In this document: piece after piece, positions 35,235-44,129 of the stretch
Position numbering within the stretch: the first letter of the stretch is position 1
Layout: each line of letters begins with the position of its first letter
Assembly: GCA_017619795.1 (NCBI GenBank)
Contig: JAFZRP010000105.1
Coordinates: forward strand, 1-64,000
DNA from: Treponema sp.
GTDB lineage: Bacteria; Spirochaetota; Spirochaetia; Treponematales; Treponemataceae
Direction of reading: 5' to 3'
Length of the DNA: 64,000 nt
Position numbers and translations under genes: made by a program
The notes under the pieces: generated by a model
What the model was told of the DNA's origin: nothing
Database searches by the model: none
Seen by the model: the letters and a program-made list of their open reading frames with translations, nothing else

Positions 35235-36097
35235 ATGTATTAAAAATGGAAAATGTCACAATGCAGTTTGGCGGTGTTGTGGCTGTTAATAATCTTTCTC
35301 TGGAAGTAAACAAGGGCGAAATTGTTTCTTTAATTGGACCTAATGGCGCCGGAAAAACTACAGCGTTCAACGTTGTTACAGGCGTTTATGCTCCAACAAA
35401 CGGTGCTGTTTACTTCAATGGCCATGAAATTGTAGAAAACTATCCTCGCGGAAAAATGAAAAAACTTTATGCCGGAACAGACCGCGGAAAGTTTACAAAG
35501 CATATAGAACCAACTCCAGACAAAATCACAAAGCTTGGAATTGCAAGAACCTTCCAGAATATCCGTCTGTGGAAAAGTCAGACTGTATTTACAAATGTTC
35601 TGATTGCAAAGCATCTTCGCAGAACTTCAAATGTATTTTCTGCAACCTTCCGCTTAAACTGGAAAGAAGAAAAAGAGCAGCGAGAAGAAGTAAATGAGCT
35701 CTTAAAAATTCTTGGCTTGTATGATGTTCGCAACGAGCTTTGTACTTCCCTTCCATACGGTTTACAGCGCCGACTTGAAATTGCACGTGCGCTTGCAACA
35801 AATCCTTCTTTGCTGCTTCTGGACGAGCCTGCTGCCGGTATGAACCCACAGGAAACTGCCGAGCTTACAGACTTTATTCACCGCATCCGCGACGAGTTCC
35901 ATCTTACCGTATTTATGATTGAACATCATATGGATCTGGTTATGGATATTTCTGACCGTATTTACGTTTTGAACTTTGGAGCCCTTATCGCTCACGGAAC
36001 ACCTGAAGAGATTCAGAATAATCCTGAAGTTATTGCCGCTTATCTTGGTGAATCGGAAGAGGAAGCCGAAGAAGCTCTGGCTGAACATAAGGAATAA
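35219..36097 (+). CDS. livG: Branched-chain amino acid ABC ATPase LivG
   Basis: The 292-residue ATPase carries Walker A GPNGAGKTT, the LivG-specific GIARTFQNIRLW, a signature LPYGLQRRLEIARAL, Walker B LLLLDEPAAGMNP and the switch histidine in MIEHHMDLVM. It hydrolyses ATP at the cytoplasmic face of LivHM, paired with LivF. An insertion near residues 75-95 makes it somewhat longer than E. coli LivG, and the C-terminal tail is very acidic. Confidence 0.93.
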   Translation: MSENINVLKMENVTMQFGGVVAVNNLSLEVNKGEIVSLIGPNGAGKTTAFNVVTGVYAPTNGAVYFNGHEIVENYPRGKMKKLYAGTDRGKFTKHIEPTPDKITKLGIARTFQNIRLWKSQTVFTNVLIAKHLRRTSNVFSATFRLNWKEEKEQREEVNELLKILGLYDVRNELCTSLPYGLQRRLEIARALATNPSLLLLDEPAAGMNPQETAELTDFIHRIRDEFHLTVFMIEHHMDLVMDISDRIYVLNFGALIAHGTPEEIQNNPEVIAAYLGESEEEAEEALAEHKE

Positions 36098-36108
36098 AAG
36101 GAAAGACT

Positions 36109-36819
36109 ATGCTTAGTATTAAAGATTTATATGTATCATACGGCGGAATTAAGGCTCTCAGAGGAATAAACATTGATGTTCCTGACGGAAAAATTGTTAC
36201 TTTGATTGGAGCAAACGGAGCCGGCAAATCTACACTTCTGCGTACCATAAGCGGACTTGTAAAGGCAGAAAGCGGTTCCATAATGATGGACGGAACTGAG
36301 CTTATTGGAATGCCTATAAATAAAATCTGTGCAGAAGGAATTGCGTTGAGTCCGGAAGGCCGCCGCGTTTTCACAGATTTGACAGTAGAAGAAAATCTTA
36401 AAATTGGAGCTTATCTCCGCAACGATAAAAAAGAAATTGAAAAAGACCTTAAATGGGTTTACGAGCTTTTCCCACGTTTACAGGAACGAAGCTGGCAGTT
36501 TGCAGGAACTCTTTCCGGCGGTGAACAGCAGATGCTTGCTGTAGGACGTGCCCTTATGAATCGCCCGAAAATCCTTATGCTCGATGAGCCTTCTCTTGGT
36601 CTTGCTCCACTTATTGTTCAGCAGATTTTCGACATCATCAAAGAAATTAACAAGAACGGTGTAACTGTACTTCTTATAGAGCAGAACGCAAATATGGCAC
36701 TTAAGACAGCAGATATTGCTTATGTAATTGAAACTGGAGAAATTGTACTCACTGGTTCTGGAAAAGAAGTAATGTCTAACCCTCAGGTTATGGAAGCATA
36801 TCTGGGCAAGAAGAAATAA
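36109..36819 (+). CDS. livF: Branched-chain amino acid ABC ATPase LivF
   Basis: The 236-residue ATPase has Walker A GANGAGKST, LSPEGRRVFTDLTVEENL, signature LSGGEQQMLAVGRAL and Walker B ILMLDEPSLGLAP. These are the LivF hallmarks. It is the last gene of the liv operon, 11 bases after livG, and converges with pyrC 23 bases further on. No clear terminator is visible in that gap. Confidence 0.93.
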   Translation: MLSIKDLYVSYGGIKALRGINIDVPDGKIVTLIGANGAGKSTLLRTISGLVKAESGSIMMDGTELIGMPINKICAEGIALSPEGRRVFTDLTVEENLKIGAYLRNDKKEIEKDLKWVYELFPRLQERSWQFAGTLSGGEQQMLAVGRALMNRPKILMLDEPSLGLAPLIVQQIFDIIKEINKNGVTVLLIEQNANMALKTADIAYVIETGEIVLTGSGKEVMSNPQVMEAYLGKKK

Positions 36820-36842
36820 TCAGCCCGCAATAAATTGTTTTT

Positions 36843-38255
36843 CTAATTCTCAAACACTTTTCGGCCGGCCATGAACACTATGTGTACTTTGCCGGTAAGA
36901 GTGTCGCCTGCAAATGGGGTAGCTTTTCCTCTTGAATAGAACATATTTGGATCTACTACCCATTCTTCATCAGGATCAAAAATTGTAAGGTCAGCATCGT
37001 AGCCTGTTTTCAGCAGGCCTTTTGTGAGTCCCAGTAAACGTGCAGGATTTGCAGACATAAGCTGCGACAATCTCTGTGGTGCAAACTGATTCTGTTTAAC
37101 AAGCACTGTATTACAAACAGCAAAAGCAGTTTCAAGACCTGTAAAGCCCGGACTACCGGTAGCCTTATCGTCAAAGGTGTGTGGGGCGTGGTCTGTAGAA
37201 ATTACATCCACAGCACCGTCGCGCAAGCCTTCTATAAGGGCAAGTCTGTCTTGTTCACTGCGCAAAGGTGGATTTACAAGAGCATGAATGTAAGGCGCTT
37301 CCGTACCGCATAAAGCAAGATGATGTGGTGTAACTTCACAAGTTATAGGATTAGAACATCTTTCCTTAGCCCATCGAATTGCATCAAGAGACTTTTTTGT
37401 ACTTACATGTGCCAGGTGAATATGACAGTCTGCAAGCTCTGCAAGCTGAATATTTCTTTCGGTTGCAGTATCTTCGGCAACAGCAAGCAGTTCATTTGCC
37501 TTTGTAAGCTCTGAATCAATCTTCTTAAAAATATCATCATTTGCATCAATATCATCATCACTGGTACCCCACGCAGAAAGACCAACAGCATTCATCATTT
37601 TTAAGGCCTCAATACGGTGAAAACGAGCATTAACTGCAAGCGATGGATCTTCACAATGACAGCTTACAATGCAATTCTTAGCGGCAGCAATTCTCATACC
37701 ATCAAGCATTACAGAAGCAGAAAGAACATCGTGCCCATCCTCTGAAATTACAGGTATGTATTTTGGAGTCACCATATTTAAATGACTTACATCTGTGCCC
37801 TCAAAGTTTTTTGTAATGCTTACAACCTGGAAAACATGAGCCAGCCCATATGTAGCAGCCTTCTTCTCAATATCAAGCGCCATATCGATGGAAGAAACAA
37901 CCGGATCAGTATTAGGCATTGCTACTACAGTTCCAAAACCGCCGGCAATTGCAGCCTGAAGTCCGCTTGCTAAATCCTCTTTTTGAGTCTGTCCCGGATA
38001 GCGCAGGTGAACATGCATATCTATAAAAGCAGGGGTAACTGTAAGACCGTGTGCATCAAACAACTCTAATTTACTTTCGTCTTCGGAACCGTCCTCCATC
38101 ATTACTGCGTGTGCCAGCTTAGACACAGTGTAAGAGGAAGTAAAATATCCCTCAAAAACTGCCCTTATTTTTCCATCGGAAATAAAGATAGCACCTGGAG
38201 TATCATGCAATTCATCCAAAAGACGAGCATTGTAAATTAAAGTTGATTTTGTCAT
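36843..38255 (-). CDS. pyrC: Dihydroorotase
   Basis: This zinc amidohydrolase cyclises carbamoyl-aspartate to dihydroorotate. The 470-residue protein has the metal motif DMHVHLRYPGQTQKED, then HCEDPS, HLAHVSTKKSLD, and the catalytic STDHAPHTFDDK. Length and motifs fit the class I (PyrC/AllB-like) form. The ATG overlaps the pyrI stop by 4 bases, so it is the third gene of pyrB-pyrI-pyrC. No PyrR-type attenuator was seen before pyrB. Confidence 0.93.
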   Translation of the reverse strand: MTKSTLIYNARLLDELHDTPGAIFISDGKIRAVFEGYFTSSYTVSKLAHAVMMEDGSEDESKLELFDAHGLTVTPAFIDMHVHLRYPGQTQKEDLASGLQAAIAGGFGTVVAMPNTDPVVSSIDMALDIEKKAATYGLAHVFQVVSITKNFEGTDVSHLNMVTPKYIPVISEDGHDVLSASVMLDGMRIAAAKNCIVSCHCEDPSLAVNARFHRIEALKMMNAVGLSAWGTSDDDIDANDDIFKKIDSELTKANELLAVAEDTATERNIQLAELADCHIHLAHVSTKKSLDAIRWAKERCSNPITCEVTPHHLALCGTEAPYIHALVNPPLRSEQDRLALIEGLRDGAVDVISTDHAPHTFDDKATGSPGFTGLETAFAVCNTVLVKQNQFAPQRLSQLMSANPARLLGLTKGLLKTGYDADLTIFDPDEEWVVDPNMFYSRGKATPFAGDTLTGKVHIVFMAGRKVFEN

Positions 38256-38686
38256 TTATTCGCACCTGCCATATAAAGTGTATCACAATATTCGCAACGG
38301 TAAAGTCCCTTTTCTTTGTCGGTAAGGATAAAGGTTGGAGTTACATAATGCTCAGTCTGTGTAATACAGCGAGGGTTCTTGCAGTTGAAAACTCCGCTTA
38401 CCTTATTAGGAAGCTCCATTGTAATTTTCTTAACAATCTTTTCGTTTTTGATTACGTTTACGCAGATGTTAGGGTCAATAAAGCCGAGCACAGAATAATC
38501 AATATCGATGATGTTATCGATTTTGATGATGTCTTTTTTTGTAGATTTCTGTGACTGAACGTTCTGAATAAGGCAGGAAGTAAAAGGCGCTTTATCCAAG
38601 CCTAACCACTGATAGATTTTCCAGCCCGAACCAGCCCGAATATGATCAATTACAAGTCCGTTTTTAATTGTATTTACGTTTAACAT
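38252..38686 (-). CDS. pyrI: Aspartate carbamoyltransferase regulatory subunit
   Basis: PyrI binds nucleotides and tunes PyrB allosterically. The 144-residue protein has GLVIDHIRAGSGWKIYQWLG at the N-terminus (nucleotide domain) and a four-cysteine zinc site CKNPRC ... CEYC at the C-terminus. All four ligands are present. GGGAGG precedes the ATG. It lies between pyrB (18-base gap) and pyrC (4-base overlap). Confidence 0.93.
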   Translation of the reverse strand: MLNVNTIKNGLVIDHIRAGSGWKIYQWLGLDKAPFTSCLIQNVQSQKSTKKDIIKIDNIIDIDYSVLGFIDPNICVNVIKNEKIVKKITMELPNKVSGVFNCKNPRCITQTEHYVTPTFILTDKEKGLYRCEYCDTLYMAGANK

Positions 38687-38704
38687 TCAAAATCCTCCCT
38701 GTCC

Positions 38705-39628
38705 TTAAAGGCTTCCTGTGATTTTGGCAATGAGTGCCATTCTCGCAAACATTCCGTACTTTACCTGCTTAAAGTAAGCGGCTCTTGGATCATCATCAAC
38801 CTCTGGAGTAATTTCGTTTACTCGTGGAAGAGGATGAAGAACAATCATCTTTTTCTTAGCACCGCGCATTTTTTCTTCATCAAGAATGTAGCTGTCCTTT
38901 AAGCGGATGTAATCCTGTTCGTTGAAGAAGCGCTCCTTTTGAACGCGGGTCATATACAGAATATCAAGCTGGTCAATTACTTCGTCAAGGCTTTCTACAA
39001 TATCATACTTTACACCGGCCGGCTCAAGCACGTTTGTAATTAAATAATCTGGAACCGAAAGCTCCTTAGGGCTGATAAAGATAAAGCGGTTACCCTTATA
39101 ACGGCGGAGAGCTTCTGCCAGAGAATGTACAGTGCGTCCAAACTTAAGGTCGCCGCAGAAGCCGACTGTATGGTTTTCAAGAGTGCCCATAAGCTGACGA
39201 ATTGTAACAAGGTCGGTAAGGGTTTGTGTCGGGTGATAGTGGCCACCATCGCCTGCATTTATTATAGGACAAGAAGAATATTTACTTGCAAGATGAGCCG
39301 CACCTTCCTTTGGCGTACGCATTGCAATTACATCTGCATAGCTTGAAACAACCCTGATTGTATCAGCAAGAGTTTCGCCTTTTACCGAAGAGGTATTGTC
39401 TGCATCGGAAAAGCCTTCTACAGAACCGCCCAATCGAAGCATAGCTGCCTCAAAGCTGAGCCTTGTTCTGGTGCTCGGCTCAAAAAAAAGTGTCGCAAGA
39501 ATTTTCCCGCGACACACATCTTGAAAAGATTTAGGATCAACAATAATCTGTTCTGCTAAAGAACAAATTTCATCAATTTCAGAAACCGTTAAATCATCCG
39601 GCTGTATTAAATGACGACCTGCCAGCAT
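38705..39628 (-). CDS. pyrB: Aspartate carbamoyltransferase catalytic subunit
   Basis: PyrB joins carbamoyl phosphate and aspartate, the committed step of pyrimidine synthesis. The 307-residue protein has the phosphate-binding loop [45 protein letters not shown] and [10 protein letters not shown]. Length is normal. GGAG precedes the ATG. First gene of the leftward pyrBIC operon. Confidence 0.95.
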   Translation of the reverse strand: MLAGRHLIQPDDLTVSEIDEICSLAEQIIVDPKSFQDVCRGKILATLFFEPSTRTRLSFEAAMLRLGGSVEGFSDADNTSSVKGETLADTIRVVSSYADVIAMRTPKEGAAHLASKYSSCPIINAGDGGHYHPTQTLTDLVTIRQLMGTLENHTVGFCGDLKFGRTVHSLAEALRRYKGNRFIFISPKELSVPDYLITNVLEPAGVKYDIVESLDEVIDQLDILYMTRVQKERFFNEQDYIRLKDSYILDEEKMRGAKKKMIVLHPLPRVNEITPEVDDDPRAAYFKQVKYGMFARMALIAKITGSL

Positions 39629-39703
39629 TTGAACACTCCATTTTTAGATTTTTTGAATATTATCACAAATGGAGGATTTAGTTAATATGGTATGATCTTA
39701 TTC

Positions 39704-40618
39704 CTATGCCTGCGGAATAATCTTATTCAGCGTATTGTCGTGTTGACGCCAGTTTTTATCAACCTTTACCTGTAAGTCCAGATCAATTTTCTGAATGTAG
39801 ATTTCACTTAGCTTTCTGGCAGCGGCGGTTCGGATTTCCTTGATTTTTGAAGCACCTTTGCCAATTACAATGCCCTTCTGACTTTCGCGCTCAACACAAA
39901 GGAAGGCACGAATCCAAAGTTTTTTACCTTCGTTTCTGTGCTCAATGTCGGCAACCTGTACGTATACCGCATGCGGAATCTCGTCTTTAAGCCTGTTTAT
40001 AGCCTCGCCACGGATAATTTCACAGATTCTAAACGTCAAATCCTGGTCGGTGTAAACCTCTTCATCATACATTGGCTCCCCAACCGGAGAAATACTGTAC
40101 AGCGCTTTCAGAACCTCGTTTATACCAACATCATTTTTTGCAGAAATCTCATAAATGCGTTCAGCAGGAATATTTCCAAGTGATTTTGAAAGGAACTCAC
40201 GAACCGCTGCCGGTTTAGATGAAGGTAAATCAGTTTTGTTTATTGCAACTACAGTTTTGTCTTCGTACTTCTTTATGAGTTCTGCTGTATGAAGTTCTTC
40301 ATCACCGACTGCCCGTGTGGAATCAATCATATAAAGCACGCAGTCTATTCCGTCCAGCTGTTCTTCTGTAACAGACTTAAGCCTAAGATTAAGCTTTTTG
40401 TCTGAATCGTGGTAACCCGGTGTATCTATAAAAACAAGTTGGCCAAAGGAAGTATTTACAATTCCCTTAATTGCATTTCTTGTAGTCTGAGGAATCGGCG
40501 AAACAATGCTTACATCCTCCTGGCAGGCAGTGTTCAAAAAAGTTGATTTTCCAGCCGAAGGCCTTCCTATAATTGCAACTACAGCAGTTTTTAATTCTTC
40601 AATATTACTCTTTTCCAT
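39704..40618 (-). CDS. era: GTPase Era
   Basis: Era is a GTPase for 16S rRNA maturation and 30S assembly. From ATG 40618 (GAGGAAAAA upstream) the 304-residue protein has G1 GRPSAGKST, PQTTRNAIKG, G3 DTPGYH, G4 NKTD, and a C-terminal KH domain with VIGKGASKIKEIRTAAARKL. The usual G1 spelling is GRPNVGKST; the Ser-Ala variant keeps the essential Gly-Lys-Ser. A reading from 40666 runs through a palindromic repeat and is rejected as the start. Confidence 0.93.
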   Translation of the reverse strand: MEKSNIEELKTAVVAIIGRPSAGKSTFLNTACQEDVSIVSPIPQTTRNAIKGIVNTSFGQLVFIDTPGYHDSDKKLNLRLKSVTEEQLDGIDCVLYMIDSTRAVGDEELHTAELIKKYEDKTVVAINKTDLPSSKPAAVREFLSKSLGNIPAERIYEISAKNDVGINEVLKALYSISPVGEPMYDEEVYTDQDLTFRICEIIRGEAINRLKDEIPHAVYVQVADIEHRNEGKKLWIRAFLCVERESQKGIVIGKGASKIKEIRTAAARKLSEIYIQKIDLDLQVKVDKNWRQHDNTLNKIIPQA

Positions 40619-40637
40619 TTTTTCCTCACTCTTAGAT

Positions 40638-40656
40638 TCCCGTGTCAAGCACGAGA
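40638..40656. repeat. Short REP-like palindrome between glgX and era
   Basis: TCCCGTG (40638-40644) and CACGAGA (40650-40656) pair (one G-U) around a TCAAG loop, flanked by GATT and ATGACAGC. Read in frame, it yields SRVKHENDS-type peptides, a hallmark of an intergenic repeat seen in many bacterial genomes. Confidence 0.5.
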
Positions 40657-40666
40657 ATGACAGCAT

Positions 40667-42817
40667 TTATTTACTCATTAAAATTACGCAGCTGCCGGAA
40701 ACAAGTACGTATCGTCGCTGCTCGCTAAGCTCATCCTCTTCTCCATCAACCTGAATATCCTCAGGGCTTGCAAAAGAAGTGTCTGCAACAAGATACCATT
40801 TTTTACCGGCCGGTGGGTTTGGCAGCGTAATTGTTAAATCAAAACGGTCCATGTTTGCCGCAATGTAAAAATCATTATCTTCGGTTTTCAGAACTGAAGA
40901 CTGTTCGCCGCTAAGCTTAAAGGCAAGGAATCTGTCCATTTTTGTCCAGTCTGGCGTTTTGGCATTCACGTTGTACCAGGTTATTTCCTGCTCGCCCACG
41001 CTGCCCTTTTCATAAGTGTCCTTGAAAAAATCGGTGCGCGCAAACACAGGATGAGTTTTTCGTAATGCAATAAGATTTTTTGTAAAACGCACAAGCTCGC
41101 TGTTCTTTTCTGCAAGCGACCAGTCTATCCAGCTAAGCTCATTATCCTGACAATAGGCATTGTTGTTTCCGTGCTGGGTACGACGCATTTCATCGCCGGC
41201 GAGCATCATTGGTACACCCTGCGATACAAAAAGCATAAGCAAGAAGTTTTTTATTTTTCTGATTCTGATGCTTTCAATTTTTGGATTTGAGCAGTCGCCT
41301 TCGTAACCGTGATTATAGCTCAAGTTATCATCCGAGCCGTCTCTGTTTTCTTCACCGTTTTGTTCGTTGTGCTTGCTGTTGTAACTAACAAGATCATTGA
41401 GCGTAAAGCCGTCGTGGGCAGTAACAAAATTGATTGAAGCAAGCGGAGAACGACCACTGTGATTGTACAAGTCGGAGTTACCCGCAATTCTGGTAGCTGC
41501 CTGAGTTGAAGTGTTTTCATCACCACGGATAAAGCGGCGGATATCATCTCTGAATCTTCCGTTCCATTCACTCCAGCGGTTATGATCCCCCGCAGGAAAG
41601 CCTCCAAGCTGATAAAGCCCCGCACAATCCCAAGGCTCGGCAATTATTTTTGTATTTGCTAAAACAGGATCCTGGCTTATTGCAAAGGTAAGCGGCGGAA
41701 CCTCCCAAGAATTACCACTTGTACCACGCGTAAGAATTGAAGCAAGATCAAAACGGAAACCGTCTACATGCATATTCATAACCCAGTAGCGCAGGCTGTC
41801 CAGAATAAACTGCCCTGTTACCGGATGATTACAATTCACACTGTTTCCGCAACCGCTGAAATTATTGTAATACTGCATATCATTCTGTGGCAGCGAATAA
41901 TAAACGTTGTTCTGTAAACCACGGAACTCAAAGGTAAGACCATGCTCGTTTCCTTCTGCAGTATGATTATAGACTACGTCCAGAATCACCTCTATTCCAG
42001 CCTTATGAAGCTCCTTCACAAGCTGCTTAAACTCTTTTACAGCTCCACCCGGAGTTTTGTCAAAAGCATATGAGGTTTTTGGCGCAAAAAAGCCGATTGT
42101 AGAATAGCCCCAGTAATTTACCAGAGGCTTTCCTGTCTTAGGATTTGTATTCGGATTTTCGTTTTCGTCAAACTCAAAAATCGGAAGCAGCTCAACAGAA
42201 GTAATTCCAAGCTCTTTAAGATATTCGATTTTGCGGGCAAAGCCTTTGTAGGTGCCTGAATCGTTGTCACTGGAACCAGTTGCGGCAGAAAGCCCCGCAG
42301 TAAAACCTTTAAGATGGGTTTCGTAAATTATTGTTTTTTCAAGAGGATAATTAAGCGGCTTATCATCTTCCCAGTCAAAATCACAATCATCAATAACAAC
42401 ACATTTTGGGAAATCAGACAAATCCTGCTTTGAAGCATCCATGCTGCCCTTTTTATGATTATTCCTGTACGAAAGAAAAACAGACCCCTTTGTGAACGCC
42501 TTTGCATACGGATCAAAAAGAAACTTCCCAAAGCTGAAACGCTGTCCCTTTGGCGGATTATAGGGACCGTCTACCCTGTAAAGATATAAAGCTCCCGGTT
42601 TCAGCCCCTCCAGAAAAATGTGCCAGATATTTCCAGTTTTATTAACTGCAGGATCAAGCTCTATTTCCTGAGCAGGCTTTTTATCATCTTCCTTTTCAAA
42701 AAGACAAAGAACAACCTTTGTAGCATCCTTACTGTATATAGAAAAATTAACACCGTCCGGAAGCACCACAGCTCCCAATTCCAACGGAGATCCCTTCTGC
42801 GTTCTCACAACATTCAT
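40667..42817 (-). CDS. glgX: Glycogen debranching enzyme GlgX
   Basis: GlgX hydrolyses alpha-1,6 branches left after phosphorylase trims glycogen. The 716-residue protein has an N-terminal CBM48/isoamylase domain (GSPLELGAVVLPDGVNFSIY) and a GH13 barrel with DVVYNHTAEG, VDGFRFDLASIL (nucleophile Asp), IAEPWDCAG (acid Glu) and FVTAHDGFTLNDLVSYN. Length matches isoamylase-type debranchers. The ATG lacks a Shine-Dalgarno. With glgP close by, it forms a glycogen-breakdown neighbourhood. Confidence 0.93.
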   Translation of the reverse strand: MNVVRTQKGSPLELGAVVLPDGVNFSIYSKDATKVVLCLFEKEDDKKPAQEIELDPAVNKTGNIWHIFLEGLKPGALYLYRVDGPYNPPKGQRFSFGKFLFDPYAKAFTKGSVFLSYRNNHKKGSMDASKQDLSDFPKCVVIDDCDFDWEDDKPLNYPLEKTIIYETHLKGFTAGLSAATGSSDNDSGTYKGFARKIEYLKELGITSVELLPIFEFDENENPNTNPKTGKPLVNYWGYSTIGFFAPKTSYAFDKTPGGAVKEFKQLVKELHKAGIEVILDVVYNHTAEGNEHGLTFEFRGLQNNVYYSLPQNDMQYYNNFSGCGNSVNCNHPVTGQFILDSLRYWVMNMHVDGFRFDLASILTRGTSGNSWEVPPLTFAISQDPVLANTKIIAEPWDCAGLYQLGGFPAGDHNRWSEWNGRFRDDIRRFIRGDENTSTQAATRIAGNSDLYNHSGRSPLASINFVTAHDGFTLNDLVSYNSKHNEQNGEENRDGSDDNLSYNHGYEGDCSNPKIESIRIRKIKNFLLMLFVSQGVPMMLAGDEMRRTQHGNNNAYCQDNELSWIDWSLAEKNSELVRFTKNLIALRKTHPVFARTDFFKDTYEKGSVGEQEITWYNVNAKTPDWTKMDRFLAFKLSGEQSSVLKTEDNDFYIAANMDRFDLTITLPNPPAGKKWYLVADTSFASPEDIQVDGEEDELSEQRRYVLVSGSCVILMSK

Positions 42818-42902
42818 AAGGCATAATTTAGCATATTTTTGGGTTTGAGTTAATAACCGTGTTTATTTACACACTGTTTTCGTACCCGTTTACCTAAAAC
42901 CG

Positions 42903-42911
42903 TGGTATAAT
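42903..42911 (+). promoter_or_regulatory. Extended -10 promoter for the DUF2804 gene
   Basis: TGGTATAAT (42903-42911) has a perfect TATAAT and the TGn extension. The -35 region is weak. The ATG at 42931 follows with AAGGAG upstream. Confidence 0.55.
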
Positions 42912-42930
42912 TTACAAAAAGGAGAAAAAA

Positions 42931-44004
42931 ATGCGAAATCATGAAGTTGTTGAAGCACAGAAGCTGTTGGATAAAAATGGAAATATTCGCGAACCGGGCT
43001 GGGCACGAAAACTTGTCTGGGAATACAGCAGGAAAGATATAAAGGCTCCAAAGTTTCGGATTAAGGAGTGGGATTATTACATAGTTATTCACGACGGCAA
43101 AAAAGACGGTACAGAAAGTTTTGCTGCTGCTTTTACAATTTCGGATGATGGATATGTTGGTTTGCAGTCAGTTTCTCTTTTGCATTTGGATAAGGAAAAT
43201 CCAAGCGAACATACACAGACAGTTTTGAATGTGTTCCCGATGGGAAAATTAAAGCTCCCGCCTACCTCTGAGCAGGGAAACGTTGTTTATAAAGACAAAA
43301 AGCTTGATATGCAGTTTATAAAAACAGATGGACAGCGGCAGATTAAGTGTAATTATGCTGATTTTAACAACGGCAAACCGTTAACTGCCGACATTACTCT
43401 ACAGCAGCCGGATATGGATACAATGGTTATTGCTACTCCATGGGATAAGAAGGCTCATTTTTATTACAATCAGAAAATAAATTGTATGAGGGCAAGCGGC
43501 ACTGTTACTTATGACGGCAAAACCTATACCTTTAATCCGGAAAATGATTTTGGTACCTTGGATTGGGGGCGCGGCGTCTGGACTTATGACAACACCTGGT
43601 ACTGGGGAAATGGAAATGCTCTAGTGGACGGTCATACAGTTGGCTTTAACATCGGCTACGGCTTTGGTAACACCTCTGCTGCCAGCGAAAACATTATTAT
43701 TGTGGACGGCATTGCCCACAAACTTGATGATGTTGATTTTGGCATTCCAAATGATCCTGACCCAAAAGCAATGGACGGTCCTGAATACAATTCCACCTGG
43801 AAAATGACCTCTTCTGACGGACGTTTTGAAGTTACCTTTGAACCAGTTCTGGACCGCTTCGCTAAAATGGATTTTAAAGTTATTGTAAGCGACCAGCATC
43901 AGGTTTTCGGCCGTATGAATGGCAAAATTACCTTGGATGATGGAACAGTTCTGCAATTAACCGATGTGCTTTGCTTTGCGGAAAAGGTGCACAACAGGTA
44001 TTAA
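42931..44004 (+). CDS. DUF2804 family protein
   Basis: The 357-residue protein matches the DUF2804 pattern: an early GWARKLVWEYSRKDIKAPKFR, a central MVIATPWDKKAHFYYNQKIN and the conserved FNPENDFGTLDWGRGVWTYDNTWYWGN block, then GYGFGN. The fold resembles the hydroxysqualene/diels-alderase-like lipocalin group, but no reaction is established. No signal peptide is present. AAGGAG precedes the ATG. It sits between glgX (divergent) and glgP (downstream); a link to glycogen is only positional. Confidence 0.82.
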   Translation: MRNHEVVEAQKLLDKNGNIREPGWARKLVWEYSRKDIKAPKFRIKEWDYYIVIHDGKKDGTESFAAAFTISDDGYVGLQSVSLLHLDKENPSEHTQTVLNVFPMGKLKLPPTSEQGNVVYKDKKLDMQFIKTDGQRQIKCNYADFNNGKPLTADITLQQPDMDTMVIATPWDKKAHFYYNQKINCMRASGTVTYDGKTYTFNPENDFGTLDWGRGVWTYDNTWYWGNGNALVDGHTVGFNIGYGFGNTSAASENIIIVDGIAHKLDDVDFGIPNDPDPKAMDGPEYNSTWKMTSSDGRFEVTFEPVLDRFAKMDFKVIVSDQHQVFGRMNGKITLDDGTVLQLTDVLCFAEKVHNRY

Positions 44005-44129
44005 GACTTCCTAAAAAGTTGCAACTCCCACACAAATACAGTAAAATATTATCTCATAATAAAAACAGCGAAACGAAAACAATATCATAATTTCATAAAG
44101 TACATATACCTATTTTCAGGAGCAATACT

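Noticed and set aside
39629..39703. PyrR-type or UTP-sensitive attenuator before pyrB
   Set aside because: No terminator/antiterminator pair or PyrR-binding loop is visible in the short leader.
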